64,000 bases of DNA, taken from NCBI GenBank assembly GCA_040880465.1, contig JBBDIK010000005.1, positions 1-64,000 of the forward strand, given 5' to 3'. The notes under the pieces were generated by a model that worked only from the letters and a program-made list of their open reading frames with translations, was not told the origin of the DNA and searched no databases. The stretch is from JBBDIK01 sp040880465 (lineage in GTDB: Bacteria > Actinomycetota > UBA4738 > JBBDHU01). The translations under genes and the position numbers were made by a program. Below, piece after piece: positions 7,843 through 15,938 of the stretch (position 1 is its first letter; every line of letters starts with the position of its first letter).

Positions 7843-9108
7843 GTGGATCCTCAACGAGCGCCATTCCTTGCGGATCCGTCGGTGGCCAGGACCGCGCGCT
7901 GGGGCATCACCGTCTGGACCCTGATCGGGGTCCTCATCCTCGGCTACTTCGCGTTCCGGTACGTGCTGTATCCGGTCCGCATCATCTTCCCGATCCTGAT
8001 CGTGGCCACCGTCGTCGTCTACCTGCTCGACCCCCTCGTAACGCGGCTGGAACGCCGGGGCATCGGCCGGGGTTGGGGCACGGCGCTGCTGTATCTCGTG
8101 TTCTTCGGGATCCTCGGCGTCGCGATCGCCTTCCTCGTTCCGATCGTGTCGGAGCAGGTCCGATCGTTCATCCAGACGGTTCCCGATCTCGCCACCCGGG
8201 CGGTCGAGGGGTTCCGCGACTTCCTCGAGCGTCTCGGGTTGAACGCCCAACTCTCCGATGTCGTGTCCGGGTTCCAGGAGGGTGGTTCCGCTGCCGGTTC
8301 GTTCGTCGGGCGGGTGACCTCGTTCGCCGGTGGGGTCGTGCACGTCGCGCTCGTCTTCCTGCTGGGGCCGATCGTAGCCTTCTACCTCGTCGTGGACCTG
8401 CCGAAGATCCGGAGCGGTCTGCGCGCCGCGGTTCCTGCGGGGAAGCGGGAGGAATGGCGGCCGGTCTACGGGCAGATCAGCGATGCCGTCGGGGGTTTCT
8501 TCCGCGGGCAGCTGCTGATCGCGGCCTTCGTGGCACTGGCGTCGATGCTGGTCCTCTGGGCGATCGGACTTCCGTATTGGGCGGTTGTTGGGATCGTTGC
8601 CGGCATCTTCAACCTCGTTCCGATGATCGGGCCCTACATCGGCGGTGTGGTCGCCGTGTTCATCGCGCTGACCGTCGGGAGGACGGACCATGACTTGCTT
8701 CCGTGGATCCGACCGGGCATGGGCCTGGCCGTCGCCTCCGTCATCGCGCTGATCGTCGTGCAGCAGGTCGACAACCACATCGTCAGTCCGAACGTGGTGG
8801 CGCGCACCGTCAAGCTGCATCCCGTCACGGTGATGCTGTCGCTGCTGGCGTTCGGGACGTTGTTCGGGTTGTGGGGATTGCTCCTCGCCGTTCCTGTCGT
8901 GGCCACCGTGAAGATCCTCGCCGTTCACTACTGGGATACCCGCGTGACGTGGCCCCCGGAGGGATCAACGCTCGAGGACCCGCAGGAGCCGCCACCGTCA
9001 TCGGGATCGCCGTCCCCCGAAGCGGCTGCGGCGAAGGGGCGGGTTCGGCGGATCCGTGAGGGGATGGCGGCGCGCCGCCGGAAGCAGGGCCGGAACGAGA
9101 AGGGCTAA
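7843..9108 (+). CDS. AI-2E family transporter (PerM/YdiK/TqsA type)
   Basis: An integral membrane protein of 421 aa. Hydrophobic segments occur near residues 22-45, 48-70 and 85-110. A soluble loop follows (about 115-170), then further segments including HVALVFLLGPIVAFYLVVDL, NLVPMIGPYIGGVVAVFIAL and a last pair around LLAFGTLFGLWGLLLAVPV. The family includes autoinducer-2 exporters and Na+/H+ antiporters, so the substrate cannot be named. The C-terminal 60 residues are Pro/Ser-rich and then strongly basic. It converges on the HAD gene with interlocked stops (CTAA, 9105-9108). Confidence 0.85.
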   Translation: MDPQRAPFLADPSVARTARWGITVWTLIGVLILGYFAFRYVLYPVRIIFPILIVATVVVYLLDPLVTRLERRGIGRGWGTALLYLVFFGILGVAIAFLVPIVSEQVRSFIQTVPDLATRAVEGFRDFLERLGLNAQLSDVVSGFQEGGSAAGSFVGRVTSFAGGVVHVALVFLLGPIVAFYLVVDLPKIRSGLRAAVPAGKREEWRPVYGQISDAVGGFFRGQLLIAAFVALASMLVLWAIGLPYWAVVGIVAGIFNLVPMIGPYIGGVVAVFIALTVGRTDHDLLPWIRPGMGLAVASVIALIVVQQVDNHIVSPNVVARTVKLHPVTVMLSLLAFGTLFGLWGLLLAVPVVATVKILAVHYWDTRVTWPPEGSTLEDPQEPPPSSGSPSPEAAAAKGRVRRIREGMAARRRKQGRNEKG

Positions 9109-9917
9109 TCCAGGAGCTGGTCGATCGCCTCGGCGAAGCCGTCGCCGTGCGAGGCCTGCGTGTAGGCAGCGTTCGTGAACCGCTCGATCGCGTCACCGAC
9201 CCCGGCCCGGCCGTTCGCGACGATGAACATGCGTCCGACCTCGGTCGCGAGTTCCAGGTCGGACAACGAGTCGCCGATCGCGACGGCCTGGGTCGCGTCG
9301 GCTCCGGAGCGTTGCAGATGGATCCGGAGTCCGGTCGCCTTGCTCACCCCTTCGGGGACGAGGTGGTATGCATGCACTTCGTCCACGCCAAGGCCCGGGA
9401 ATGCTCGAGGGAGGATCCCGTTGTCGAGCAGCCGGAGCCAGCCATAGCCGCCCGCTCGGAGCGCTTCGTTCCCGTTGGGAACGTGGCCGCGGAACAACAT
9501 CGTGGCTTCGCGGTGATGCTCGGACCAAGGAGTGTGCGGCTCGAGCGCGCCGGCGTAGCGATCCAGGAGATACGCGGCGGCACCGGAGCGCGCCATCTCC
9601 TCCACGGGCGCTCCCGCGCCTTCGAACGTTCCGAACGCGCGGGTCGTTGCCTCAGGACCGTATCCGTCGCGTTCGATGATGAGCGCGCCGAGTTCGGCGA
9701 TGTAGGCCGAGGCGCCCGTCATCCTGGCTGCCTCCTGCATCTGGAGCTGGGTTCGCCCAGAGATGAGGACGAGCCGCACGCCGGCGTCGTGGAGGCGCTT
9801 GATCGCCGCGGCAGCGCGCAGGCTCGTCTCGCCGCTGCTCGTGGAGAACAGCGATCCACCGGGCCCGAGCAAGGTCCCGTCCAGGTCGCTGTAGACGATC
9901 GCGAGGTTATCGGTCAT
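9105..9917 (-). CDS. HAD-superfamily phosphatase (Cof / mannosyl-3-phosphoglycerate phosphatase-like)
   Basis: A 270-aa HAD IIB-type hydrolase. Motif I is YSDLDGTLLGPGG, motif II VLISGRTQLQMQEA, and motif IV AIGDSLSDLELA; a cap domain lies in between. This family contains sugar phosphatases and mannosyl-3-phosphoglycerate phosphatases; the substrate is not evident here. TAAGGT lies 8 nt before ATG 9917, suggesting a leaderless mRNA, although GAAG could act as a weak ribosome-binding site. Confidence 0.8.
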   Translation of the reverse strand: MTDNLAIVYSDLDGTLLGPGGSLFSTSSGETSLRAAAAIKRLHDAGVRLVLISGRTQLQMQEAARMTGASAYIAELGALIIERDGYGPEATTRAFGTFEGAGAPVEEMARSGAAAYLLDRYAGALEPHTPWSEHHREATMLFRGHVPNGNEALRAGGYGWLRLLDNGILPRAFPGLGVDEVHAYHLVPEGVSKATGLRIHLQRSGADATQAVAIGDSLSDLELATEVGRMFIVANGRAGVGDAIERFTNAAYTQASHGDGFAEAIDQLLD

Positions 9918-9925
9918 GGATCTTC

Positions 9926-9931
9926 ACCTTA
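9926..9931 (-). promoter_or_regulatory. Possible leaderless -10 box of the HAD phosphatase gene
   Basis: TAAGGT on the minus strand, 8 nt before ATG 9917. Confidence 0.35.
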
Positions 9932-9986
9932 TCGGGAGCGTGCGTGGACGCTCTACGCGCGCGCCTGCGTGATGGAGGCCCACGCG

Positions 9987-10015
9987 TTGACACCCTCACA
10001 CCTTCCACTTACCGT
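9987..10015 (+). promoter_or_regulatory. Promoter of the Rrf2 regulator gene
   Basis: TTGACA at 9987-9992, a 17-nt spacer and TACCGT at 10010-10015, the clearest sigma70-type promoter in the window. Transcription should start near 10022, just at the GCGGAGGGA ribosome-binding site of the gene. Confidence 0.7.
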
Positions 10016-10020
10016 GGAAG
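10002..10020 (+). promoter_or_regulatory. Inverted repeat over the Rrf2 promoter (probable operator)
   Basis: CTTCCAC-TTACC-GTGGAAG, a perfect 7-bp inverted repeat with a 5-nt centre. It covers the -10 box and start point, the expected place for autorepression by the encoded Rrf2 protein. Confidence 0.6.
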
Positions 10021-10039
10021 TGCGGAGGGAAGTGGTCCC

Positions 10040-10507
10040 GTGCTCAAGATCTCCCAGAAACTCGAATACTCGATGCGCGCGATGATCGAACTCGCGCTGC
10101 ATGAGAAGGCCGGTGAGCTGGTCCCTGCGCGCGAGATCGCAGAAGCCCAGCACGTCCCACTTCGGTTCCTCGAGCAGCAGCTCGGAACCCTGCACAAGGC
10201 CGGCCTCGTCGAGTCACAACGTGGTGCAGGCGGCGGATGCAAGCTGGCGAAGCCCGCGTCTCAGATCCGAGCCGCCGATGTTGCGGACGCGATCGAGGGA
10301 CCCGCCTACCCGATGTCGTGCCTGGACCCTTCGGATCATCAGTGTTCGTTCGACGACCGGTGCGGGCTTCAGGGCCTCTGGGGCGACATCCAGCTCGCGA
10401 TCCGTCGCGTGTTCGAGGACACGACCCTCGATGTCATGGCCAAGCGTCACGAGAAGCTCGGCGGTCCCGTGCTGATCCCGGCCGCGCAGCTGATCCGCTC
10501 GACGTAG
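10040..10507 (+). CDS. Rrf2 family transcriptional regulator, probable Fe-S sensor
   Basis: A 155-aa regulator with an N-terminal winged helix (LEYSMRAMIELAL, then VPLRFLEQQLGTLHKAGLVES and the wing GAGGGCKLAKP). A central cysteine group, SCLDPSDHQCSFDDRCGLQGLW, follows the IscR/NsrR pattern of three Cys (spacing x7, x5), so it may hold an iron-sulfur cluster and sense iron, redox or nitric oxide. GTG 10040 is chosen because GCGGAGGGA precedes it and the family N-terminus starts there. A promoter with an embedded palindrome directly upstream suggests autoregulation. No Isc/Suf genes are adjacent. Confidence 0.87.
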   Translation: MLKISQKLEYSMRAMIELALHEKAGELVPAREIAEAQHVPLRFLEQQLGTLHKAGLVESQRGAGGGCKLAKPASQIRAADVADAIEGPAYPMSCLDPSDHQCSFDDRCGLQGLWGDIQLAIRRVFEDTTLDVMAKRHEKLGGPVLIPAAQLIRST

Positions 10508-10520
10508 GAAAGAGAACGGA

Positions 10521-10538
10521 CCGGGCCTCGCGGCCCGG
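10521..10538. terminator. Bidirectional hairpin terminator between Rrf2 and zinc-ribbon genes
   Basis: CCGGGCC-TCGC-GGCCCGG, a 7-bp stem with a tetraloop between convergent genes. There is no T-tract, as is usual in high-GC actinobacteria. Confidence 0.6.
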
Positions 10539-10572
10539 CCCTCACGCTGCTCTCCGGTGCGTCGGGGGTCGC

Positions 10573-10725
10573 CTAGCCGGCCTTCCCGAGGATCCGCATC
10601 ACCTTCGTACCGCACACCGGACACGTGCCCTGCGCCGCCCGGCGCCCGTTCTTGAGCGTGACTTCCTCGCCCTCGAACTTCCGCTTCTCGCGGCACTTCA
10701 CGCAGTAGGCCTCGTACTCGGCCAT
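10573..10725 (-). CDS. Small zinc-ribbon protein (DUF5679-like)
   Basis: A 50-residue protein beginning MAEYEAYCVKCREKRKFEGE and containing two CxxC knuckles (CVKC and CPVC) that should bind one zinc ion. ATG 10725 is preferred over the longer reading frame because a G-rich ribosome-binding site lies just upstream and homology starts at MAEY. Function unknown. A GGGCCCC-GAT-GGGGCCC hairpin (10745-10761) lies in its upstream region. Confidence 0.75.
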   Translation of the reverse strand: MAEYEAYCVKCREKRKFEGEEVTLKNGRRAAQGTCPVCGTKVMRILGKAG

Positions 10726-10744
10726 CCCGTGTTCCCCCTTCCTT

Positions 10745-10761
10745 GGGCCCCGATGGGGCCC
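10745..10761. other. Perfect GC hairpin upstream of the zinc-ribbon gene
   Basis: GGGCCCC-GAT-GGGGCCC, arms of 7 bp with a 3-nt loop, 20 nt before the start codon on the minus strand. It could be a terminator for leftward transcripts from upstream or a 5' leader structure. The rest of the gap 10762-10923 shows nothing recognisable. Confidence 0.4.
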
Positions 10762-10923
10762 GCTCATGGCCCTTCAGTCAGCGAGACCGTCCCTAAGGGG
10801 GCGGCCTCACGCACGACTCTGACGGGGGACCGTGCCTGAATCAAGCACCAACACGCACGAAGGCTGAGTTCGCGGTCAGGACGGAAGGCGCCGGAGCCGG
10901 GCTTGGAGCAGGGTTTCCGCAGG

Positions 10924-12597
10924 TCAGAGGGCAGATTTCTCGGTGATCCAGCCGCCCAAGAAGAGAGCGTCGATCCCTGTGTTCTTGAAGTCGTTGATGG
11001 CCTGTTCGGGGGTATTCACGATGGGTTCGCCCATCACATTGAAACTGGTGTTGAGCACGACGGGCACGCCCGTGAGCGCCTTGAACGCCGAGATCAGGTC
11101 ATGGAATGCCCCGAACCCGTCCTTGGTTACGCTCTGGAGGCGCCCTGTTCCGTCGACGTGGGTGACCGCCGGGATCACGTCTCGCTTGTCGCCTTTCACC
11201 GGGAGCACGAGGAGCATGAAGGGATTCAGGTGGTAATCCTCGAAGTACTCGTGGCCGTCCTCGTGAAGAACCGCGGGCGCGAACGGGCGGAACGGTTCCC
11301 TGTGCTTGACGCGTGCGTTCACGAAATCCTTCATCTCGGCCTTGCGCGGATCGGCCAGGATCGAGCGGGCGCCGAGCGCTCTCGGTCCTACCTCGGCGCG
11401 GCCCTGGAACCAGCCGATGATCTGAGAGTCGGCGAGCATCCCGGCGGCTTCGACCGCTGGGTCCTTCACCTCGCGCCACGGCAGCCCACTGGCCTTGATC
11501 GCGCGCCGGTAGTCGGCGTCGCTCGGCTCCGGTCCGAGGAACGGGTGTGTCATCGTCCACTCCCGCGGGCGACCCATCAGGTGGTGCCAGACGTAGAGCG
11601 CCGCCCCCAGCGCGTTCCCCGCGTCGCCCGCTGCGGCTTGGATGAAGATGTCCTCGAAGGGCGTCTCGTTCAGCAGTCGGGCGTTCATCACAGAGTTCAG
11701 CGCCACGCCGCCGGACAGCACGAGGTTCTTCGCACCCGTCGCGGCAGAGAGCGCACGGGTGATGTGCAGCCCCGCCTCCTCGGTCACGTCCTGTACCGCG
11801 TAGGCGATGTCCTCGTGATGATCGGAGAGTCCCGTTCCCGGCTTCCGCGCTGGGCCCCAACGTTCGAGGAAACGGTCAGAAACGAACCCCTGCTCGCGCT
11901 GGTAGGCGAACCACTCGAGGTTCACCCGGAAGGCGCCGTCGTCGGTCAGCTCGACCAGGTCCCGGAACTGCGTGGCGAGCCGGTCTCGCCCATAGGGGGC
12001 CAAACCCATGACCTTGCCTTCGTCGCAGTTCGGGAGGAACCCCAGGAACCACGTCACGGCGGTGTAGATCTCGCCGAGTGAGTCCGGGTTGCGGACCTCC
12101 TTGTCGACGAGGAGCTTCGTGCCCTGCCCCCGGCCCATCGTCGTCGAGAGGAAGTCTCCGCCTCGGTCCAGGGTCAGGACGGCCGCCTTGTCCATGCCGC
12201 TGGCGAAGAACGCGCTCGCCGCATGCGAGATGTGGTGGCCGATGTTCGCGACCTTGCCCCGGTAGTTCCACCGGCGGACGAAGGCATCCTGCTTCCGGAC
12301 CAGGTTCAGGTCAACATAGGTTTGCGCGGCGAGCCGCTTGGGTGCGAGTCGCTTGATCGCGTCGGCGGCGCCGAGCCGGTAGTCCACGCCGGCCTTGTGG
12401 GAGAAGGCAACGACGTCGACGTCGTGGATCGTGATGCCGGCGCGGTCCAGGCAGTGCTGGATCGCGAGGTCCGGGAACTCCTTCGTGTGTTTCTGGCGGT
12501 TGAGCCGTTCTTCCTCCACGAACGCCACCGGGACGCCGTCCTGCAGGAGGCAGGCGGCGGTGTCGTGGGCGAATGAGTTGATCCCCAGGATGTTCAC
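10924..12597 (-). CDS. Carbamoyltransferase (NodU/CmcH/TobZ family)
   Basis: A 557-aa enzyme that transfers a carbamoyl group from carbamoyl phosphate via a carbamoyl-adenylate. The N-terminal ASKHA/Kae1-like part has LGINSFAHDTAACLL and metal-binding GHHISHAASAFF; the central part has VLSGGVALNSVMNARL; the C-terminal YrdC-like part contains WFQGRAEVGPRALGARSILADPR and VLNTSFNVMGEPIV. Family members decorate antibiotics and Nod factors, but no biosynthetic cluster surrounds this copy, so the acceptor is unknown. It starts with GTG 12597 and is divergent from acs. Confidence 0.88.
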   Translation of the reverse strand: MNILGINSFAHDTAACLLQDGVPVAFVEEERLNRQKHTKEFPDLAIQHCLDRAGITIHDVDVVAFSHKAGVDYRLGAADAIKRLAPKRLAAQTYVDLNLVRKQDAFVRRWNYRGKVANIGHHISHAASAFFASGMDKAAVLTLDRGGDFLSTTMGRGQGTKLLVDKEVRNPDSLGEIYTAVTWFLGFLPNCDEGKVMGLAPYGRDRLATQFRDLVELTDDGAFRVNLEWFAYQREQGFVSDRFLERWGPARKPGTGLSDHHEDIAYAVQDVTEEAGLHITRALSAATGAKNLVLSGGVALNSVMNARLLNETPFEDIFIQAAAGDAGNALGAALYVWHHLMGRPREWTMTHPFLGPEPSDADYRRAIKASGLPWREVKDPAVEAAGMLADSQIIGWFQGRAEVGPRALGARSILADPRKAEMKDFVNARVKHREPFRPFAPAVLHEDGHEYFEDYHLNPFMLLVLPVKGDKRDVIPAVTHVDGTGRLQSVTKDGFGAFHDLISAFKALTGVPVVLNTSFNVMGEPIVNTPEQAINDFKNTGIDALFLGGWITEKSAL

Positions 12598-12713
12598 GGA
12601 GGCTCATGCTCCCAGACGATGGCGGGGCCGACGACCGGGAGGCAGGGCGCGGATTCGCCCATCCGGTCCTCGTGCCCGATAATCCTGGCACTGGATCTGG
12701 ACCGAGGAGGATC

Positions 12714-14675
12714 GTGAGCGACGTCGAGGCCAACATCGAAGGATTGCTGTCCGAAGGCCGGGTGTTCGAGCCGTCGCCGGCGTTCACGGAACGGGCCCTC
12801 GTCGGCGACCCCGAAGTGTATGAGCGAGCGGCTGCCGACCCGGAACGGTTCTGGGCCGAGCAGGCGAAGCACCTCACCTGGTTCAAGGGCTGGGACACGG
12901 TCATGGACTGGACGCCGCCCTGGGTGAAATGGTTCACGGGCGGCACGCTCAATGCTTCCTACAACTGTCTCGACCGACACGTCGAGAGCGGCGGCGGCGA
13001 CAAGGTGGCCTACTACTGGGAGGGCGAGCCCGGCGATACGCGGACCATCACGTATAAGGATCTCTACGTCGACGTCTGCCGCTTCGCGAACGCGCTGAAG
13101 TCTCTCGGTGTGCGCAAGGGCGACCGGGTCGCGATCTACCTCGGCATGATCCCTGAGCTTCCCGTCGCGATGCTCGCATGTGCACGGATCGGAGCGCCGC
13201 ACTCGGTGGTGTTCGGGGGCTTCTCGGCCGAGTCCCTGAAGGACCGGATCAACGATGCGGAGGCGAAGGTCTTGATCACCGCCGACGGTGGCTACCGGCG
13301 TGGGTCCATCGTCCCACTCAAAGAGAGCGCGGACGAGGCGCTCGCGGAGTGCCCGACGATCGAGCACGTCGTGACGGTCCGTCGGACCGGAGGCGAGCAC
13401 GCGTTCACGTCCGGTCGCGATCACTGGTACCACGACCTGATGGCGGAGGCATCGGACGATTGCGCCCCCGAGGAGATGGACGCGGAGGACTTCCTGTACC
13501 TGCTCTACACGAGCGGGACCACCGGCAAGCCGAAGGGGATCGCGCATACGACCGGTGGGTACCTGACGGGCGCCGCCGCGACCCATCGGATGATCTTCGA
13601 TATCCACGACGACGACGTGTACTGGTGCGCCGCCGACATCGGCTGGGTAACCGGCCACTCCTACATCGTGTACGGACCGCTCGCGAACCACACGACGTCG
13701 ATCATCTACGAGGGGGCGCCCGATACGCCGGGCAAAGACCGCCTGTGGGAGATCGCGGAGCGCTACCGGGCGACGATCCTGTACACAGCACCGACCGCCA
13801 TCCGTGCGTTCATGAAGTGGGGAACCCAGTTCCCAGAGGCGCACGACCTGTCGTCCCTGCGGCTGCTCGGTTCCGTCGGTGAGCCGATCAATCCGGAGGC
13901 GTGGGTCTGGTACTGGAGATACATCGGGACCGAGCGCTGCCCGATCGTCGACACGTGGTGGCAGACCGAGACGGGTCACATCCTGATCACCCCACTGCCC
14001 GGGATCACCGCCCTCAAGCCTGGTTCGGCAACGCGGCCGTTCCCGGGCATCGAGGCGGACGTCTTGGACGATCAGGGGAACTCGGTTCCGCTCGGTAGCG
14101 GCGGCAACCTGGTCGTGACACGGCCGTGGCCGGGGATCGCCCGAACGATCTGGGGCGATCCCGACCGCTACGTCGACACGTACTTCTCGAAGTACGGTCC
14201 GGAGGTCTACCTCGCCGGCGACGGTGCGCGACGGGACGAAGAGGGCTACTACTGGCTGCTCGGCCGCGTGGACGACGTGATGAACGTCGCCGGGCACCGC
14301 CTCTCGACGTATGAGATCGAGAGCGCGCTGGTGGACGACCCGCGGGTCGCTGAGGCCGCGGTCGTGTCTCGCCCGGACGACCTGGTCGGTGAGGCGATCG
14401 TCGCGTTCGTGACGCTCAAGACCGGTGTCGTTGGGGACGACGGGGTCGCAGCGGAACTCCGGGAACACGTGTCGACCATGATCGGCAAGATCGCACGCCC
14501 GCACGGCATCATCTTCACCGACGACCTGCCGAAGACCCGCAGCGGAAAGATCATGCGCCGGCTGCTCCGCGATGTCGCACGTGGGCGGCAACTGGGCGAC
14601 GTGACCACGCTCGCCAACGCGGAGGTCGTCGAGCAGATCAAGGGGATGGCCGCGTCGGGCGCCGGTGAGGGATGA
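12714..14675 (+). CDS. acsA: Acetyl-CoA synthetase
   Basis: Activates acetate (or propionate) to acyl-CoA through an acyl-adenylate. The 653-aa protein shows the P-loop YTSGTTGKPKG, WWQTETGH, the hinge Asp/Arg segment with LLGRVDDVMNVAGHRLSTYE, and PKTRSGKIMRR, whose Lys near residue 612 is the conserved acetylation site. GTG 12714 is chosen for the GAGGAGG directly upstream. The cyclic-nucleotide-binding gene follows after 3 nt, which may couple acetate activation to a nucleotide signal. Confidence 0.93.
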   Translation: MSDVEANIEGLLSEGRVFEPSPAFTERALVGDPEVYERAAADPERFWAEQAKHLTWFKGWDTVMDWTPPWVKWFTGGTLNASYNCLDRHVESGGGDKVAYYWEGEPGDTRTITYKDLYVDVCRFANALKSLGVRKGDRVAIYLGMIPELPVAMLACARIGAPHSVVFGGFSAESLKDRINDAEAKVLITADGGYRRGSIVPLKESADEALAECPTIEHVVTVRRTGGEHAFTSGRDHWYHDLMAEASDDCAPEEMDAEDFLYLLYTSGTTGKPKGIAHTTGGYLTGAAATHRMIFDIHDDDVYWCAADIGWVTGHSYIVYGPLANHTTSIIYEGAPDTPGKDRLWEIAERYRATILYTAPTAIRAFMKWGTQFPEAHDLSSLRLLGSVGEPINPEAWVWYWRYIGTERCPIVDTWWQTETGHILITPLPGITALKPGSATRPFPGIEADVLDDQGNSVPLGSGGNLVVTRPWPGIARTIWGDPDRYVDTYFSKYGPEVYLAGDGARRDEEGYYWLLGRVDDVMNVAGHRLSTYEIESALVDDPRVAEAAVVSRPDDLVGEAIVAFVTLKTGVVGDDGVAAELREHVSTMIGKIARPHGIIFTDDLPKTRSGKIMRRLLRDVARGRQLGDVTTLANAEVVEQIKGMAASGAGEG

Positions 14676-14678
14676 CGC

Positions 14679-15152
14679 ATGGCGGCCAAGACCCGGCCGG
14701 GTGAGCGCGGGCCCCGGGAGCTTCCGGCGGCGACCGTCGAGCTGCTGGCCGCCGTCCCGTTGTTCGCCGGTTGCTCCAAGCGGCAGCTCAAGCAGGTCGC
14801 GTCGCTGGCGAAGGTTCGGCGGGTCGGCGCGGGTGCGATGCTCGCGGTGGCCGGCGCTCCGGGGAGTGCATCGTTCGCGGTGCTCGTCGAAGGGTCGGCC
14901 GATGTCGTGCGCGGTGGGAAGGTCGTCGGCACGTTCGGCCCGGGGGACTTCTTCGGCGAGATCGGCGTGATCGATGGCGGCCGCCGGACGGCATCCGTGG
15001 TCGCGACGTCGAACGTCGTGGCGATCCATCTGTCGCGAGCGGCGTTCCGCCGGGTGATCGAGGAGGAGCCGGGGGTGGCCTGGCCGGTCATGGAGGCCTT
15101 GGTCGCGCGGCTGCGCCGGGCGGCGGCCGAGGCGGGTTGGCCGTCCGATTGA
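14679..15152 (+). CDS. Cyclic nucleotide-binding domain protein
   Basis: A 157-aa protein consisting of one CAP-type cyclic nucleotide-binding domain. It starts with LLAAVPLFAGCSKRQLKQVA and has the phosphate-binding cassette FFGEIGVIDGGRRTASVVA with the conserved Glu and Arg. No DNA-binding helix-turn-helix follows, so it is not a CRP regulator. It lies 3 nt after acsA. Actinobacterial acetyl-CoA synthetases can be controlled by cAMP-regulated acetyltransferases, but no GNAT domain is present here, so a role in such control is inference. Confidence 0.82.
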   Translation: MAAKTRPGERGPRELPAATVELLAAVPLFAGCSKRQLKQVASLAKVRRVGAGAMLAVAGAPGSASFAVLVEGSADVVRGGKVVGTFGPGDFFGEIGVIDGGRRTASVVATSNVVAIHLSRAAFRRVIEEEPGVAWPVMEALVARLRRAAAEAGWPSD

Positions 15153-15181
15153 GCAGCCCGTCGCCGACGCCGTCCGTGAGG

Positions 15182-15187
15182 TAGCGT
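15182..15187 (+). promoter_or_regulatory. Leaderless -10 box of the PPOX flavoprotein gene
   Basis: TAGCGT, 6 nt before ATG 15194, no ribosome-binding site between. Confidence 0.45.
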
Positions 15188-15193
15188 CGGGGC

Positions 15194-15601
15194 ATGGCCG
15201 AGCTCACCGACGCGCAGCGGGATTTCATCGATCTCGCCAGGGTTGCGCGGCTGGCGACCGTGGACTCCGACGGCGCCCCGCACAACGTGCCGGTGTGCCC
15301 ACTCCTGGACGATGGGCTGGTCTACGTCGCATCGGGTATCAACCGCAAGGTCCGGAACCTGCGCGGCGAGCCTCGGGTCGCGCTCGTGTTCGACGACTAC
15401 GTCGAGCTGTGGGATGCCCTGAAGTTCGTGTTGGTGGAGGGTTCGGCGTCGGAGGTCGAGGCCGGGCCGCGGTACGCTGAGTTGAAGGAGCGGTTCTACA
15501 CGAAGTACCCCCAGTACCCGACCATGGGCGGGGGGATCGATCAGGCGGACACGGCGATCCTCGAGATCACGATCGACCGGATCGTGAGCGACGGGGTCTA
15601 G
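15194..15601 (+). CDS. PPOX-class F420/FMN-binding oxidoreductase
   Basis: A 135-aa split-barrel protein of the pyridoxamine-5'-phosphate-oxidase-like superfamily. It opens with LARVARLATVDSDGAPHNVPVCPLL-type sequence; the flavin or F420 phosphate-binding region is GINRKVRNLRGEPRVALVFD. Actinobacterial members often use F420, but some use FMN or bind haem. Cofactor and substrate cannot be read from sequence. A small hypothetical gene follows after 19 nt. Confidence 0.78.
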   Translation: MAELTDAQRDFIDLARVARLATVDSDGAPHNVPVCPLLDDGLVYVASGINRKVRNLRGEPRVALVFDDYVELWDALKFVLVEGSASEVEAGPRYAELKERFYTKYPQYPTMGGGIDQADTAILEITIDRIVSDGV

Positions 15602-15620
15602 CGCCGAGGAGGAGGGTCGC

Positions 15621-15938
15621 GTGCCGAAGGCGTTCATCAAGGGGGATCGGTTCCGGCTGACTCGTGACTGGCGCGGGCAAGGTGCGACCCAGTGGAAAGG
15701 CCGGAACGACGGCCAGTTCAAGTGTGTCGTTCCGAAGGGGACCGTCATCGTCTCCCGGCAGGACGTCGACCGGATGGCGGTGGGATTCGTTTCGGCGCCT
15801 GAGTCCTACGAGGCGATGGAACATGCGTTGGTGCCGGAAGAAGATCGCACGGATCCAGACTACGATGGGTACACGTTCATCTTCTTCGTGGGTGACGTCG
15901 GGGCCTTGCTCGAGAAGCTGGACGACGCGCCTGCCTAG
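15621..15938 (+). CDS. Hypothetical protein, 105 aa
   Basis: No family recognised. GTG 15621 has GAGGAGGAGGG upstream. The sequence has no membrane segment. It contains basic KGDRFRLTRDWRGQGATQWKG near the start and a hydrophobic YTFIFFVGDVGALLEKL near the end. It follows the PPOX gene closely (likely same transcript), and its stop interlocks with the S9 peptidase stop in CTAG at 15935-15938. Confidence 0.65.
   Translation: MPKAFIKGDRFRLTRDWRGQGATQWKGRNDGQFKCVVPKGTVIVSRQDVDRMAVGFVSAPESYEAMEHALVPEEDRTDPDYDGYTFIFFVGDVGALLEKLDDAPA

Noticed and set aside
7669..8928. A 419-codon minus-strand frame opposite the AI-2E transporter gene
   Set aside because: The product is composed of Arg, Asp, His and Gln without hydrophobic core; the plus strand encodes a convincing membrane protein.
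10924..12597. Carbamoyltransferase as a sign of an antibiotic gene cluster
   Set aside because: No polyketide, peptide or sugar biosynthesis genes are nearby; neighbours are housekeeping genes.
12594..15029. An 811-codon open frame on the minus strand opposite acsA
   Set aside because: It is an antisense shadow created by high GC. Its product is low-complexity Arg/His/Asp-rich, while the plus strand carries clear acetyl-CoA synthetase motifs and the cyclic-nucleotide-binding gene.
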